Positions 42,123 through 50,995 of a stretch of DNA of 59,668 nucleotides are shown piece by piece. The translations under genes were made by a program, and so were the position numbers. The notes beneath the pieces were generated by a model. That model made no database searches. It was not told the DNA's origin and saw only the letters and a program-made list of their open reading frames with translations. The stretch covers positions 1-59,668 of the forward strand of contig NZ_JNNU01000029.1 of assembly GCF_000732195.1 (NCBI RefSeq), read 5' to 3'. The stretch's first letter is position 1. Every line of letters starts with the position of its first letter. This DNA is from Neorhizobium vignae (GTDB lineage: Bacteria > Pseudomonadota > Alphaproteobacteria > Rhizobiales > Rhizobiaceae).

Positions 42123-42659
42123 ATGCGTTACATGTCAGGAATGCTGACTGTCATCATGGAATGCCGCGATCAGGAATCCGAGCTCGCGCAGACGCTCTCG
42201 GTGCTCGTTTCCGCTGCGGTGGAGGGACTTGTGAGCGATGTCGTGGTGCTCGACCACGGCTCGCGGGACGGTTCCTCCCGCGTCGCCGATGCGGCCGGCT
42301 GCCGTTTTTACGGCCATTGGGACATCAAGGATATCTTGCGCGGCGCCCGTGGAGAATGGTTGCTGCTGGTCGAACCCGGCGCCCGGCTGCAGGCCGGCTG
42401 GATCGACGAGGTGATGGAATACATCGCGCTGAACAAGCAGCCGGCCCGCTTTGCCCCGGCGCGCAACTATAGGCGACCGTTCTTCAAGCGCATCGGCCGC
42501 GCCGTGCCGCCGCTGGAATACGGCATGCTGCTGCCGAAGCGGCAGGCGATTGCGCTCGCAAAATCGGGGATGGACCTGGAAACGCTGGCGCGAGGCCAAA
42601 AGGTGTCGAAGCTCGCCAGCGAGATTATTCCGGCCTGGGTGGCGGCGGCCGTCAGGTAG
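42123..42659 (+). CDS. Glycosyltransferase-like protein (GT2-type fold)
   Basis: Function not established. The 178-residue protein resembles the N-terminal half of family 2 glycosyltransferases: LTVIMECRDQESELAQTLSV, VVVLDHGSRDGSSRVADAAG, and GEWLLLVEPGARLQAGWIDE, where the last would match the DxD region but shows EPGAR instead. It is much shorter than catalytic GT2 enzymes. No good Shine-Dalgarno is seen for any of three ATGs (42123, 42132, 42141); the third begins MLTVIMEC, the part that looks conserved. Its stop is three bases from the convergent moaB stop. Confidence 0.75.
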   Translation: MRYMSGMLTVIMECRDQESELAQTLSVLVSAAVEGLVSDVVVLDHGSRDGSSRVADAAGCRFYGHWDIKDILRGARGEWLLLVEPGARLQAGWIDEVMEYIALNKQPARFAPARNYRRPFFKRIGRAVPPLEYGMLLPKRQAIALAKSGMDLETLARGQKVSKLASEIIPAWVAAAVR

Positions 42660-42662
42660 CAG

Positions 42663-43211
42663 CTATTTGCCGCCGCGCTTCAGGTGTTCGTCGAGCCGCG
42701 GCATGATCTCGATGAAATTGCAGGGCATGTGGCGGTAGTCGAGCTGTGCCTTCAGAATGCCGTCCCACGCGTCCTTGCAGGCGCCGGGCGAACCCGGCAG
42801 CACGAAGATGAAGGTGGCATTCGCAACCCCACCGGTCGCCCGCGACTGGATCGTCGAAGTGCCGATCTTGTCATAGGAAATCCGGTGGAAGACTTCGGAA
42901 AAGCCGTCCATGCGTTTTTCGAACAGCGGCTCCAGCGCCTCGGGCGTCACGTCCCGGCCGGTAAAGCCCGTGCCGCCGGTAGTAATCACCACGTCGATAT
43001 CCGGATCGAGCGTCCATTCCCGCACCTGACCGGCAATGCGGTCCTTGTCGTCGGGCACGATCGTGCGCGCCTTCAGGTCATGGCCTGCTTCCGCGATCCG
43101 CGCCACCAGCGTGTCGCCGGACTTGTCGTCTGCAAGCGTACGGGTGTCGGAGACGGTCAGCACGGCGATGCCGACGGGGATGAAGGAACGGGTTTCGTCG
43201 ATCCGGTTCAT
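42663..43211 (-). CDS. moaB: Molybdenum cofactor biosynthesis protein B
   Basis: MoaB/MogA-fold protein acting in molybdopterin adenylylation. The 182-residue protein has IPVGIAVLTVSDTR, the binding motif TTGGTGFTGRDVTPEAL (about residues 79-95) and LPGSPGACKDAWD. Its ATG overlaps the ispE stop by four bases (ATGA), so it is translationally coupled to an isoprenoid gene, an unrelated pathway. No other Mo-cofactor genes lie nearby. Confidence 0.95.
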   Translation of the reverse strand: MNRIDETRSFIPVGIAVLTVSDTRTLADDKSGDTLVARIAEAGHDLKARTIVPDDKDRIAGQVREWTLDPDIDVVITTGGTGFTGRDVTPEALEPLFEKRMDGFSEVFHRISYDKIGTSTIQSRATGGVANATFIFVLPGSPGACKDAWDGILKAQLDYRHMPCNFIEIMPRLDEHLKRGGK

Positions 43212-44137
43212 TGGATTTTCTCTGTCACCTGTCCAACGGTTCTCACAGCCTGAAAATACCATTCCGGCTTCTGGCCGTTAAGGCTTTCCATCGCCCTTTC
43301 CGCCGCTTCGAAGGAAGGAAATATCCCGAAGCAGGTAGCGCCGGAACCGGACATCCGCGTCAGCACCGTCCCCTCCGCGCCGATCAGGCTGGAGATCTGG
43401 TCGATCTCGCGCACCAGCGAGCGCGCCGGCGGTTCGAGATCGTTGCGCAGCGTTTTCAGGAAACCGATCCAGTCGTTGTCGAACGGGCCGATCGCCGCGT
43501 TTTCCTTTTGCGTCAGGCGCAGGAAGATATCCGGCGTCGAGACACCGACGAGCGGATTGCCGAGCACCAGCGACAGCGATGGCAGACCTGGAAGCGCGGT
43601 CAGTTCCTCGCCGATCCCCCTAGCCATCAGCGCCTCGCTCTTGAGACACATCGGAACGTCGGCGCCAAGCGAAAGCCCGAGCGCTGCCAGTTGCCCGTCC
43701 GGCAGGCTGGCATTCCAGAAGCGCATCAGGCCGCGCAGGGCTGCTGCCGCATCCGCCGAACCGCCGCCGATACCGGCTGCGACCGGCAGGTTCTTTTCGA
43801 GATGGATGGCAACCGGCGGCGCCGGAACGCCTTTATCCTCCAGCGCCGTGCGCAGGAGATCGCGCGCTTTCAGCACGAGATTGCCCGTCTTGCCTTCCGC
43901 CGAGGTCGGCAATAGCGAGGCGAATCGGCCGGAAACGGAAAGATCGTCGGTGTCTGCCTCGCTGAAGTACAGCCGATCGCCCGTGTCCGCGAAAGTCACG
44001 ATGCTTTCGAGCAGATGATAACCGTCAGCCCGCTGGCCGGTCACGTGCAGGGCGAGATTGATCTTGGCGGGCGCCAGTTCGAAAAGGCCCGCCTTGTCGG
44101 CGAGCCTGCTGTCGGATGACGGATTGTCCAGAAACAT
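43208..44137 (-). CDS. ispE: 4-diphosphocytidyl-2-C-methyl-D-erythritol kinase
   Basis: GHMP-family kinase of the non-mevalonate isoprenoid pathway. The 309-residue protein has FELAPAKINLALHVTGQRADGYH (substrate site, written short), the ATP motif PVAAGIGGGSADAAAALR (about residues 118-135) and TRMSGSGATCFGIF. It lies five bases after the TPR protein gene on the minus strand and overlaps moaB, giving a TPR-ispE-moaB operon; a polyprenyl synthase gene lies upstream, so two isoprenoid steps are close together. Confidence 0.97.
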   Translation of the reverse strand: MFLDNPSSDSRLADKAGLFELAPAKINLALHVTGQRADGYHLLESIVTFADTGDRLYFSEADTDDLSVSGRFASLLPTSAEGKTGNLVLKARDLLRTALEDKGVPAPPVAIHLEKNLPVAAGIGGGSADAAAALRGLMRFWNASLPDGQLAALGLSLGADVPMCLKSEALMARGIGEELTALPGLPSLSLVLGNPLVGVSTPDIFLRLTQKENAAIGPFDNDWIGFLKTLRNDLEPPARSLVREIDQISSLIGAEGTVLTRMSGSGATCFGIFPSFEAAERAMESLNGQKPEWYFQAVRTVGQVTEKIQ

Positions 44138-44142
44138 GCGCG

Positions 44143-45984
44143 TCAGGATTTCTTGTCGGGATTGGCCGGCGCCGGCGGGGCGGGTGCCACGGGTTCCGTC
44201 GGACTGCGGTCGGCGGTCGTCGCGTTCGGATCGAGGGGCGCCAGGCCCTTCTCGATCTTCTCCTTGATCTGCTCGCGGTTGATATCTTCACCTTCCGAGA
44301 TCAGCGCCCGGTTCCACTGGTAGACGGCCTCGAGCTTGCGCCCGACGCGCCAGTAGGAATCGCCGAGATGGTCGTTGATCGTCGAATCGCCGGCACGCAG
44401 CTGGACGGCACGCTCCAGCTCGGTCACGGCATCGTCGAACTTACCCATCCGGAAATAGGCCCAGCCGAGCGAGTCGACGATATATCCGTCATCCGGCCGT
44501 GCATCGACGGCCCGCTTGATCATGTCCAGACCTTCGTCGAGGTTCTTGCTCATGTCGACCAGCGAATAGCCGAGATAGTTGAGGACCTGCGGCTGCTCCG
44601 GATTGAGCTCGAGCGCCTTGCGGAAGTTCGGCTCCGCCTTTGCCCAGTTCTTAAGCCGCTCGTAGGCGATGCCGCGCTGGAAGAAGATGGTCCAGTCGCC
44701 GGGCTTAGGCACAGGCCCGATGACCTCGGCGGCCTTGTCGTAGGTTTCCGCCATGCTCTTGTAGTCCTTGGCGTCGGAAAGGACGCTGCCATAGGCGATG
44801 TAGCTGCGGATGTCGGAGGGATCGGAATCGATCAGCGACTTCAGGTGCTGCTTGGCCTCCTCCACCTTGCCGGTATCGGAAAGCGTCACTCCGAGCTGCA
44901 GCTCGGAAATTCGGCGCATCGGCGAATCGGCCGGAACGCTGGCATAGAACTTGATGGCGCGCTCCGGCTGCTTGAGCTTTTCGGCGATGCCGCCGAGCAG
45001 GATCAGCGTATCGGCGCTCTTGGGATCGAGCGCGTGGGAAATCTGCAGGTAGAGCGAGACCATGTCCTCGGCGCCCTGGCGGTTCAGCGCCCCGCCGATC
45101 GAAAACAGGACGCCGGCAGCGCCTTCTGCGGCATTGCTGACCTGCTGTTCAGGCTTCTGGCCCTTCTCGATGCTCTGGCGCAGGGCCTTGAGGGGCGCAT
45201 AGTTGGAGACCATGCCGTCACCGACGGAGATCGCGTCCAGCGCTTTCTGCTTGTTGCCGGCAGCCGCTTCGAGACGTGCCAGCGCCATGACCGCGCGCAT
45301 GAACGTGTCCGGCGCGGTGGCGACGGCTTCCTTGTTGGTAACGGCGGTATTGAGGTGCTGCCGCGCCGTGCCGATATCGCCCGTCACCAGCGCCATGGCG
45401 CCGAGATGGTAATCGGTGAACACCTTGTACCAGGCAGGTCCCTTGAGGTTGTTGAGGCTGGCCATCGCCTGCTTGCCCTTGCCGGCGCCGACATCAGCCC
45501 AGGCGGAGAGAAGCTGGTGGGTCAGCCGGTCGAGATCGTTCGGGCCTTCATAGGCTAGGACCTTCTTGGCTGTGTCGAACTTCTTGGCCCGCAAGGCATC
45601 GAGGCCGCGGACGATCTTGGTGATCCGCTCGACGGCGTTGTCTTCCTTCAGCGCATTGGCTTCGGCGAGACCCTGGTCGAAATCGCCGTTGAGCAACAGC
45701 GAGATCATCAGCCGTTCGCGGATTTCCAGATTGGCGGGATCGAAAGCCAGCGCCTTGCGATAGAGCGCGATTGCAGTGTCGTAGTCATGATCGACGTCGG
45801 CGGTCCGCGCTGCCAGGAAGGCGCCGGAAAACGTCTTCACGTTGCCAGGGCTGAACGTCACCGTGTCTTTCACCGCTGGCTTCGCTTCCGCCGTCGCCGC
45901 ATTGGCCACCGTTCCGAACAGGAGAGCGGTTGCAATCGCCACGCTGGAGAGCAGAAGAAGGCTGGATTTCTGCCGCATAGACAT
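44143..45984 (-). CDS. Exported tetratricopeptide repeat protein
   Basis: Predicted periplasmic TPR scaffold of unknown partner. The 613-residue protein has a signal peptide (SLLLLSSVAIATALLFGTVANA, cleavage near residue 30), TPR-like helices from about 55 on (DYDTAIALYRKALAFDPANL) and the clearest repeats at 395-560 (NWAKAEPNFRKALELNPEQP, KFDDAVTELERAVQLRAGDS), and a Pro/Ala-rich C-terminus. Such proteins precede ispE in many rhizobia. A second ATG two codons later is an equal start. First gene of the TPR-ispE-moaB run. Confidence 0.92.
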   Translation of the reverse strand: MSMRQKSSLLLLSSVAIATALLFGTVANAATAEAKPAVKDTVTFSPGNVKTFSGAFLAARTADVDHDYDTAIALYRKALAFDPANLEIRERLMISLLLNGDFDQGLAEANALKEDNAVERITKIVRGLDALRAKKFDTAKKVLAYEGPNDLDRLTHQLLSAWADVGAGKGKQAMASLNNLKGPAWYKVFTDYHLGAMALVTGDIGTARQHLNTAVTNKEAVATAPDTFMRAVMALARLEAAAGNKQKALDAISVGDGMVSNYAPLKALRQSIEKGQKPEQQVSNAAEGAAGVLFSIGGALNRQGAEDMVSLYLQISHALDPKSADTLILLGGIAEKLKQPERAIKFYASVPADSPMRRISELQLGVTLSDTGKVEEAKQHLKSLIDSDPSDIRSYIAYGSVLSDAKDYKSMAETYDKAAEVIGPVPKPGDWTIFFQRGIAYERLKNWAKAEPNFRKALELNPEQPQVLNYLGYSLVDMSKNLDEGLDMIKRAVDARPDDGYIVDSLGWAYFRMGKFDDAVTELERAVQLRAGDSTINDHLGDSYWRVGRKLEAVYQWNRALISEGEDINREQIKEKIEKGLAPLDPNATTADRSPTEPVAPAPPAPANPDKKS

Positions 45985-46087
45985 GCCTTTCGTAAGAGCA
46001 TGGCGATTCGGTGAAATACCGCCGCCGATTCCGCCCTATTGATTCATGATAGAATGGCTTTTTTGAAGCACGTCCGCAAGGAAATCC

Positions 46088-46113
46088 CCAGCGCCGCGTA
46101 GCCGCGGCGCTGG
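46088..46113 (-). terminator. Terminator hairpin of the polyprenyl synthase gene
   Basis: CCAGCGCCGCG, loop of four, CGCGGCGCTGG: 11 perfect pairs, 30 bases after the stop on the minus strand, followed by GGATTTCC. T-run weak. Confidence 0.6.
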
Positions 46114-46142
46114 TCACACCTTCGTCAACGGACGGCTTTCCC

Positions 46143-47159
46143 TCAGTTCACGCGCTGGATCGAGAAGTCGATGACTTCGAGAAGAGCGGCCTTGAGCGGA
46201 GAGGCGGGGAGCGGTGCCAGCGCGTCGCGGGCGATCGTGCCGTAATGCAGCGCCCGGCCGATCGTGTCGTTCAGGGCGCCGTATTTGTTGATCAAGCGGA
46301 GCGCCTTTTCGAGGTTCTCGTCGCTGCTTTCGCCCTTCTCGATCGCCTGACGCCAGAAGGCGCGCTCGGCTTCGGTGCCGCGGCGATAGGAGAGGATAAC
46401 GGGCAGCGTGATCTTGCCCTCGCGGAAATCGTCGCCGACGTTCTTGCCGAGATCGGCAGCCTTGCCGCCGTAGTCGAGCGCGTCGTCCACGAGCTGGAAC
46501 GCAAGCCCGAGGTTCATGCCATAGGATTTCAGCGCGCCCCGGCCGGCCTTGTCGGCATTGGCGATGATCGGCCCGACTTCGGCGGCGGCGGCGAAGAGAG
46601 CAGCCGTCTTGGCGCGGATGACCGAAAGATAGTCGTCCTCGGTCGTCTCCATGTTCTTGGCGACGGAAAGCTGCAGTACCTCGCCTTCGGCGATGACGGA
46701 GGCTGCGGCCGACAGCACGTCGAGCGCTTCGAGCGAGCCGACATCCACCATCATCCGGAATGCCTGGCCGAGCAGGAAGTCACCGACCAGAACGCTTGCC
46801 TGGTTTCCCCAGATCATCCGTGCGGTGGAACGCCCGCGGCGCAGATCGCTTTCGTCCACCACGTCGTCGTGGAGAAGCGTTGCCGTGTGCATGAACTCCA
46901 CGCTCGTCGCAAGCTTCACATGGGCTTCGCCCTGGTATCCGAACAGGGCCGCAGACGCGAGCGTCAGCATCGGCCGCAGCCGTTTGCCGCCGGACGAGAT
47001 CAGGTGGTTGGCGACTTCCGGGATCATCTGTACGTCGGAGCCGGCCTTGGACAGGATCAGCTGGTTGACCCGATCCATGTCCGCCTTGGTCAGATCCACC
47101 AGCGGTTTGACGGATGCCAGTTTGTTTTTGCCTTCTTCAAGCGGTATGACGACGCCCAA
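46143..47159 (-). CDS. Long-chain trans-polyprenyl diphosphate synthase
   Basis: Makes the ubiquinone side chain from IPP and FPP; in rhizobia the product is usually decaprenyl diphosphate, which cannot be proved here. The 338-residue protein has the first aspartate-rich motif DDVVD at 98-102 (LLHDDVVDESDLRRG), the second as DDALD (LAFQLVDDALDYGGK), and SSGGKRLRPMLTLA near 56-69. Start is TTG (MGVVIPLEEGKNKLASV), supported by AGGGAGG eight bases upstream and by rhizobial N-termini. Diverges from the DUF2007 gene. Confidence 0.95.
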   Translation of the reverse strand: MGVVIPLEEGKNKLASVKPLVDLTKADMDRVNQLILSKAGSDVQMIPEVANHLISSGGKRLRPMLTLASAALFGYQGEAHVKLATSVEFMHTATLLHDDVVDESDLRRGRSTARMIWGNQASVLVGDFLLGQAFRMMVDVGSLEALDVLSAAASVIAEGEVLQLSVAKNMETTEDDYLSVIRAKTAALFAAAAEVGPIIANADKAGRGALKSYGMNLGLAFQLVDDALDYGGKAADLGKNVGDDFREGKITLPVILSYRRGTEAERAFWRQAIEKGESSDENLEKALRLINKYGALNDTIGRALHYGTIARDALAPLPASPLKAALLEVIDFSIQRVN

Positions 47160-47266
47160 TGATCAGGCCTCCCTATCGAAATCTTTCAAACGACAATAGA
47201 AAGAGGCTGATAGTGCGGCAAGCGCAAATCGCGTCCGGCCGAATATAATGGGGTAACAAAGACATC

Positions 47267-47488
47267 ATGCTGGAGATCATCCGCACCAACGACATCGTGA
47301 TCCTGTCGCTGGCACAGAGCCTGATGAAGGATGCGGGCATCTACTGCATGGTTGCCGACCAGTCGATGAGCGTGCTCGAAGGTTCGCTCGGCCTGTTGCA
47401 GCGTCGGCTGATGGTCGATGGCGAGCGCGCCGACGAGGCCCGGCGGATCCTGAAGGACGCGGGGCTGGAAGCGGAGCTGCGGCCTTGA
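47267..47488 (+). CDS. DUF2007 domain protein
   Basis: Small 73-residue cytosolic protein of the DUF2007 (putative signal transducing) family, of unknown function. It has the compact pattern LEIIRTNDIVILSLAQSLMK, then GIYCMVADQSMSVLEG and RRLMVDGERADEARRILKDA. It lies between the polyprenyl synthase and trmN6-like genes, an arrangement common in rhizobia. Confidence 0.88.
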   Translation: MLEIIRTNDIVILSLAQSLMKDAGIYCMVADQSMSVLEGSLGLLQRRLMVDGERADEARRILKDAGLEAELRP

Positions 47489-47572
47489 AGGTTGGGTGGG
47501 ACGATCGTTTATGCCGCAGGATGTAAGCCAACGGATGTGTGAACCGGCCGACATCGAATGGTGCCGCAAAGC

Positions 47573-48373
47573 ATGACTTCCCCCACCCACACCATCGACG
47601 CCTTCCACCGCGGCCGCTTTCACGTCATGCAGCCGAAGGGCGGCGGCCATCGCTCAGGCGTCGATGCCATGCTGCTCGCCTCATTGGTCGCCTCCGACAA
47701 GCCGGTGAGCATCGCCGATCTCGGCTCGGGCGCCGGTGCCGCGGGTCTTGCGGTCGCCTCGCGGCTGGAGCAGGCAAAAGTCCTGCTGATCGAAAAATCG
47801 CCGCTGATGGCGGACTATGCCCGCAAAACGCTGGAGCTTCCCGAAAACGCCTTCATGGCCGGTCGCGTCGAGGTGCTGGAGGCGGACGTGACGCTGACCG
47901 GCAAGCCCCGGCTCGCCGCCGGCCTCGTCGACGAAATCCACGACCACGTGATCATGAACCCGCCCTTCAACGATGCCAGCGACCGCAAGACGCCGGATGC
48001 CCTCAAGGCCGAGGCGCATGCGATGACGGAAGACCTGTTCGAAGCCTGGATCCGCACCGCCGGCGCAATCATGAAGCCGGGCGGGCAGCTGTCGCTGATC
48101 GCCCGGCCGCAATCGATCGCCGAGATCATCGAGGCCTGCGGCAGGCGTTTCGGCGGGCTGGAAATCACCGCCCTTCATCCCCGGCCTGACGAAAGCGCGA
48201 CGCGCATTCTCGTCACCGCCGTCAAGGGATCGCGCGCCCGGCTGACATTCCGGGCGCCGCTTTTCGTACATGGCGCGGATGGCCATGCCTTCTCGGCTTT
48301 CGTGGACGACCTCAACAATGGCCGGGTCGCCTATGCCCGCCTCAGCCCGAAACGAAATCCACGAGCAGCTTGA
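47573..48373 (+). CDS. tRNA1(Val) (adenine(37)-N6)-methyltransferase-like protein
   Basis: Predicted SAM-dependent N6-adenine methyltransferase of the TrmN6/YfiC type. About 266 residues: an N-terminal FHRGRFHVMQPKGGGHRSGV, SAM motif IADLGSGAGAAGLAVASR (about residues 50-67) and the N6-methylase motif NPPFND (near 127-132), then GGQLSLIARPQSI. ATG at MTSPTHTIDAF chosen; another ATG five codons earlier is possible and neither has a good Shine-Dalgarno. Its 3' end overlaps mntH by 32 bases in convergent orientation. Confidence 0.9.
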   Translation: MTSPTHTIDAFHRGRFHVMQPKGGGHRSGVDAMLLASLVASDKPVSIADLGSGAGAAGLAVASRLEQAKVLLIEKSPLMADYARKTLELPENAFMAGRVEVLEADVTLTGKPRLAAGLVDEIHDHVIMNPPFNDASDRKTPDALKAEAHAMTEDLFEAWIRTAGAIMKPGGQLSLIARPQSIAEIIEACGRRFGGLEITALHPRPDESATRILVTAVKGSRARLTFRAPLFVHGADGHAFSAFVDDLNNGRVAYARLSPKRNPRAA

Positions 48374-49682
48374 CGTTGAGGCCGGCAATGACGACGGCGA
48401 TCAGCCAGGCGATGCCGGAGAGCCAGATCGGCGCCACGAGTTCGCCCATCTTCGCCTTGCTGGCGGTGAACATGACGAGCGGGAAGACCGCGAAGGAGAG
48501 CTGTAGGCTAAGCACGACCTGGGTGAGGATCAAGAGTTCCGCCGTGCCGGCGTCGCCGTACCAGATGGTGACGAACGCGGCCGGGATGATGGCGATCCCC
48601 CGGGTGATCAGGCGGCGGATCCACGGCTGCAGCTTCATCTTGAGGAAGCCTTCCATGACGATCTGACCGGCGAGCGTTGCCGTCACCGTCGAATTTAGGC
48701 CGCAGCAGAGCAGCGCGATTCCAAACAGCGTCGGCGCAATGGCAAGGCCGAGGAGCGGTGCCAGCAGCGAATGTGCTTCGCCGAGTTCGGCTACCTCGGT
48801 CCGCCCGGTACTGTTGAAGGCGGCTGCCGCAAGGATCAGGATCGAGGCATTGATCAACAGTGCGAAGCAGAGTGCGACGGTGGAGTCGATCGTCGCATAG
48901 GTCAGTGCTTCCTTCTTCTCGGGCAGAGTATGGCCATAGTTGCGGGTCTGCACGATGCCGGAATGCAGATAGAGGTTATGCGGCATGACGGTCGCGCCGA
49001 GAATGCCGAGCGCCAGATAGAGCATCTCCGGATTGGTGACGATCTCGGTGGTTGGGAAGAAGCCGCGGATGACGCCGCCCCACTGCGGATCGGCAAGGAA
49101 TATCTGAATCGCAAAGCACACGGCGATGACGCCGAGCAGGGTGATGATGAAGGCTTCCACCCAGCGGAAGCCCATCTTCTGCAGGTAGAGGATGATAAAG
49201 ACGTCGAGTGCCGTGATCAGCACGCCGAGCTCCAGCGGAATGCCGAAGATCAGGTTGAGGCCGATGGCGGTGCCGATCACCTCGGCAATGTCGGTGGCGA
49301 TGATGGCGATTTCGGCAAGCGCCCAGAGCGGGATGGAAACCCATTTCGGAAACGCGTCGCGGCACGCCTGCGCCAGATCTCGGCCCGATGCGATGGCAAG
49401 GCGCGCACAGAGCGACTGCAGCACGATCGCCATCAGGTTGGACAGCAGCGCGACCGCGAGCAGCGCATACCCGAACTTTGACCCGCCGGCGAGCGAGGTC
49501 GCCCAGTTGCCGGGATCCATGTAGCCCACCGCGACCAGGTAACCCGGCCCGGCAAAGGCGGCGAGCCGCCGCCAACGGGATCCGGATTGCGAGATGTTGA
49601 TGCTTCGATGGACGTCGGAGAGCGATGCCTCTCCCCGCTTGTTCCGCCAGCCGCTGTCCTGCTTCGAACCCAAAACGTCCAT
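48342..49682 (-). CDS. mntH: Nramp-family manganese transporter MntH
   Basis: Inner-membrane proton-coupled Mn2+ (and Fe2+) importer. The 446-residue protein has the metal site in GPGYLVAVGYMDPGNWATSL (DPGN, about residues 58-61) and the second motif GATVMPHNLYLHSG (MPH near 230). About 11 membrane segments. ATG at MDVLGSKQDSG; an earlier in-frame start 22 codons up is unlikely because it runs into the operator region. A Fur/Mur-like palindrome lies upstream. Its 3' end overlaps the trmN6-like gene. Confidence 0.96.
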   Translation of the reverse strand: MDVLGSKQDSGWRNKRGEASLSDVHRSINISQSGSRWRRLAAFAGPGYLVAVGYMDPGNWATSLAGGSKFGYALLAVALLSNLMAIVLQSLCARLAIASGRDLAQACRDAFPKWVSIPLWALAEIAIIATDIAEVIGTAIGLNLIFGIPLELGVLITALDVFIILYLQKMGFRWVEAFIITLLGVIAVCFAIQIFLADPQWGGVIRGFFPTTEIVTNPEMLYLALGILGATVMPHNLYLHSGIVQTRNYGHTLPEKKEALTYATIDSTVALCFALLINASILILAAAAFNSTGRTEVAELGEAHSLLAPLLGLAIAPTLFGIALLCCGLNSTVTATLAGQIVMEGFLKMKLQPWIRRLITRGIAIIPAAFVTIWYGDAGTAELLILTQVVLSLQLSFAVFPLVMFTASKAKMGELVAPIWLSGIAWLIAVVIAGLNVKLLVDFVSG

Positions 49683-49708
49683 CTTCACTCTATCTCCGTT
49701 CGGGAGCG

Positions 49709-49744
49709 GATAATGCCTTGCTGGAATGATAATGCAAGTCATTC
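49709..49744. promoter_or_regulatory. Candidate Fur/Mur-type operator of mntH
   Basis: GAATGA-N9-TCATTC at 49724-49744, plus GATAATGC twice (49709-49716 and 49728-49735, 19 bases apart). AATGATAAT-like composition resembles Fur-family boxes, and mntH is controlled by the Mn-responsive Fur homologue Mur in related rhizobia. Confidence 0.55.
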
Positions 49745-49849
49745 GCAACTGGAAAAATCAAAATCCTGCTTTAAGTGGCGCAGCCATTGCGTTTGAAAAT
49801 CCGTCACATACATGCTCAGGCAGAGCCGAACGCGACAGAAGGAAAAGAA

Positions 49850-50716
49850 ATGGCCGGGTTTTTGCAGAGGTTGATGCCGAAAAGGTTCCGTAAGAAAGGG
49901 CTGACGATACCCGTCGTCCGGCTTCACGGAGCGATCATGGCCGGCGGCAGCCAGTTCAAGCAGAGCCTCAACCTGGCCGGCGTGGCGCCGATGCTCGAAA
50001 AGGCTTTCTCGAAGAAGGACGCACCGGTCGTCGCGATCTCGCTCAATTCGCCGGGCGGCTCGCCTGTCCAGTCGCGCCTGATCTTCCAGCGCATCCGTTC
50101 GCTCGCGGAAGAAAAGGACAAGAAGGTGCTGGTCTTCGTCGAGGATGTCGCGGCCTCGGGCGGTTACATGATCGCGCTCGCCGGCGACGAGATCTTTGCC
50201 GATCCGACCTCGATCGTCGGCTCGATCGGCGTTGTGTCCGGAGGGTTCGGCTTTCCGGAACTGCTGCGCAAGATCGGTGTCGAGCGTCGCGTCTATACCG
50301 CCGGCGAGAACAAGGTGATTCTCGATCCCTTCCAGCCGGAAAAGGAAGGCGACATCGAATACCTGAAGGCCCTGCAGCTCGAAATCCACGAGGTGTTCAT
50401 CGAGATGGTCAAGATGCGCCGCGGCGAGCGGCTGGCCGACGATGCGACGATCTTTTCAGGCCTGTTCTGGAGCGGGCTGCGCGGGCTCGATCTCGGCCTG
50501 ATCGACAGTCTCGGCGACATGCGCGAGGTCCTCAAGCGCCGTTACGGCAAGGATACCAGGCTGGAACTGATCGGCAGCGCCCGCACCCTGTTCGGCCGCC
50601 GCGTGCCCGGCGTCGTCTTCGGGGAGGGCAGGGCCGGAGAAATCGCCGCAGGCGCGGTCACGGGACTTGCCGCGAGCCTGGAAGAAAAGGCAATGTGGAG
50701 CCGCTACGGCCTGTGA
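49850..50716 (+). CDS. S49-family serine peptidase (SppA/SohB-like)
   Basis: Predicted signal peptide peptidase or related membrane-associated serine protease. The 288-residue protein has the nucleophile Ser in VEDVAASGGYMIALAG (about residue 100) and the catalytic Lys region YTAGENKVILDPFQP (about 150). It lacks a clear N-terminal membrane helix (it begins MAGFLQRLMPKRFRKKG), unlike E. coli SppA, so may be soluble. GAAGGA precedes the ATG. Followed 27 bases later by a small membrane protein gene. Confidence 0.92.
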   Translation: MAGFLQRLMPKRFRKKGLTIPVVRLHGAIMAGGSQFKQSLNLAGVAPMLEKAFSKKDAPVVAISLNSPGGSPVQSRLIFQRIRSLAEEKDKKVLVFVEDVAASGGYMIALAGDEIFADPTSIVGSIGVVSGGFGFPELLRKIGVERRVYTAGENKVILDPFQPEKEGDIEYLKALQLEIHEVFIEMVKMRRGERLADDATIFSGLFWSGLRGLDLGLIDSLGDMREVLKRRYGKDTRLELIGSARTLFGRRVPGVVFGEGRAGEIAAGAVTGLAASLEEKAMWSRYGL

Positions 50717-50743
50717 CGAGCTTTTGATAATAAAGAGGGGGAA

Positions 50744-50935
50744 ATGGCGCAGCTTTTATTTCTGATCATCGTCATCGGCGGCGGCTGGATGCTTTACAAG
50801 AAGTTCATCAAGGACGCCGAAAGACTGTCATCGCGCACCCGCCGCGAGGAAAAGGAGCGCCAGACCGGCGCGATCGGCACCCTGGAAAGGGACCCCACGA
50901 CGGGGGAATACCGAGTGAAGCGGGATGAGGAGTAA
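50744..50935 (+). CDS. Small single-pass membrane protein
   Basis: Function unknown. The 63-residue protein has one N-terminal hydrophobic helix (LLFLIIVIGGGWMLYKKF) and a charged cytosolic tail (SRTRREEKERQTGAIGTLER), ending in DEE. GAGGGGG lies just upstream of the ATG. Likely co-transcribed with the S49 peptidase gene. Confidence 0.75.
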   Translation: MAQLLFLIIVIGGGWMLYKKFIKDAERLSSRTRREEKERQTGAIGTLERDPTTGEYRVKRDEE

Positions 50936-50957
50936 TACTTACCAAAGGGGCAGATTG

Positions 50958-50984
50958 ATGATATACTTTTGCAAAGTATATCAT
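50958..50984. promoter_or_regulatory. Perfect palindromic operator of the AbrB/VapC module
   Basis: ATGATATACTTT, spacer TGC, AAAGTATATCAT: 12-base perfect arms, AT-rich against a GC-rich background, 11 bases before the antitoxin start and overlapping where its promoter must be. Strongly suggests autorepression by the antitoxin or the complex. Confidence 0.85.
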
Positions 50985-50995
50985 TGGAGTGTGTG

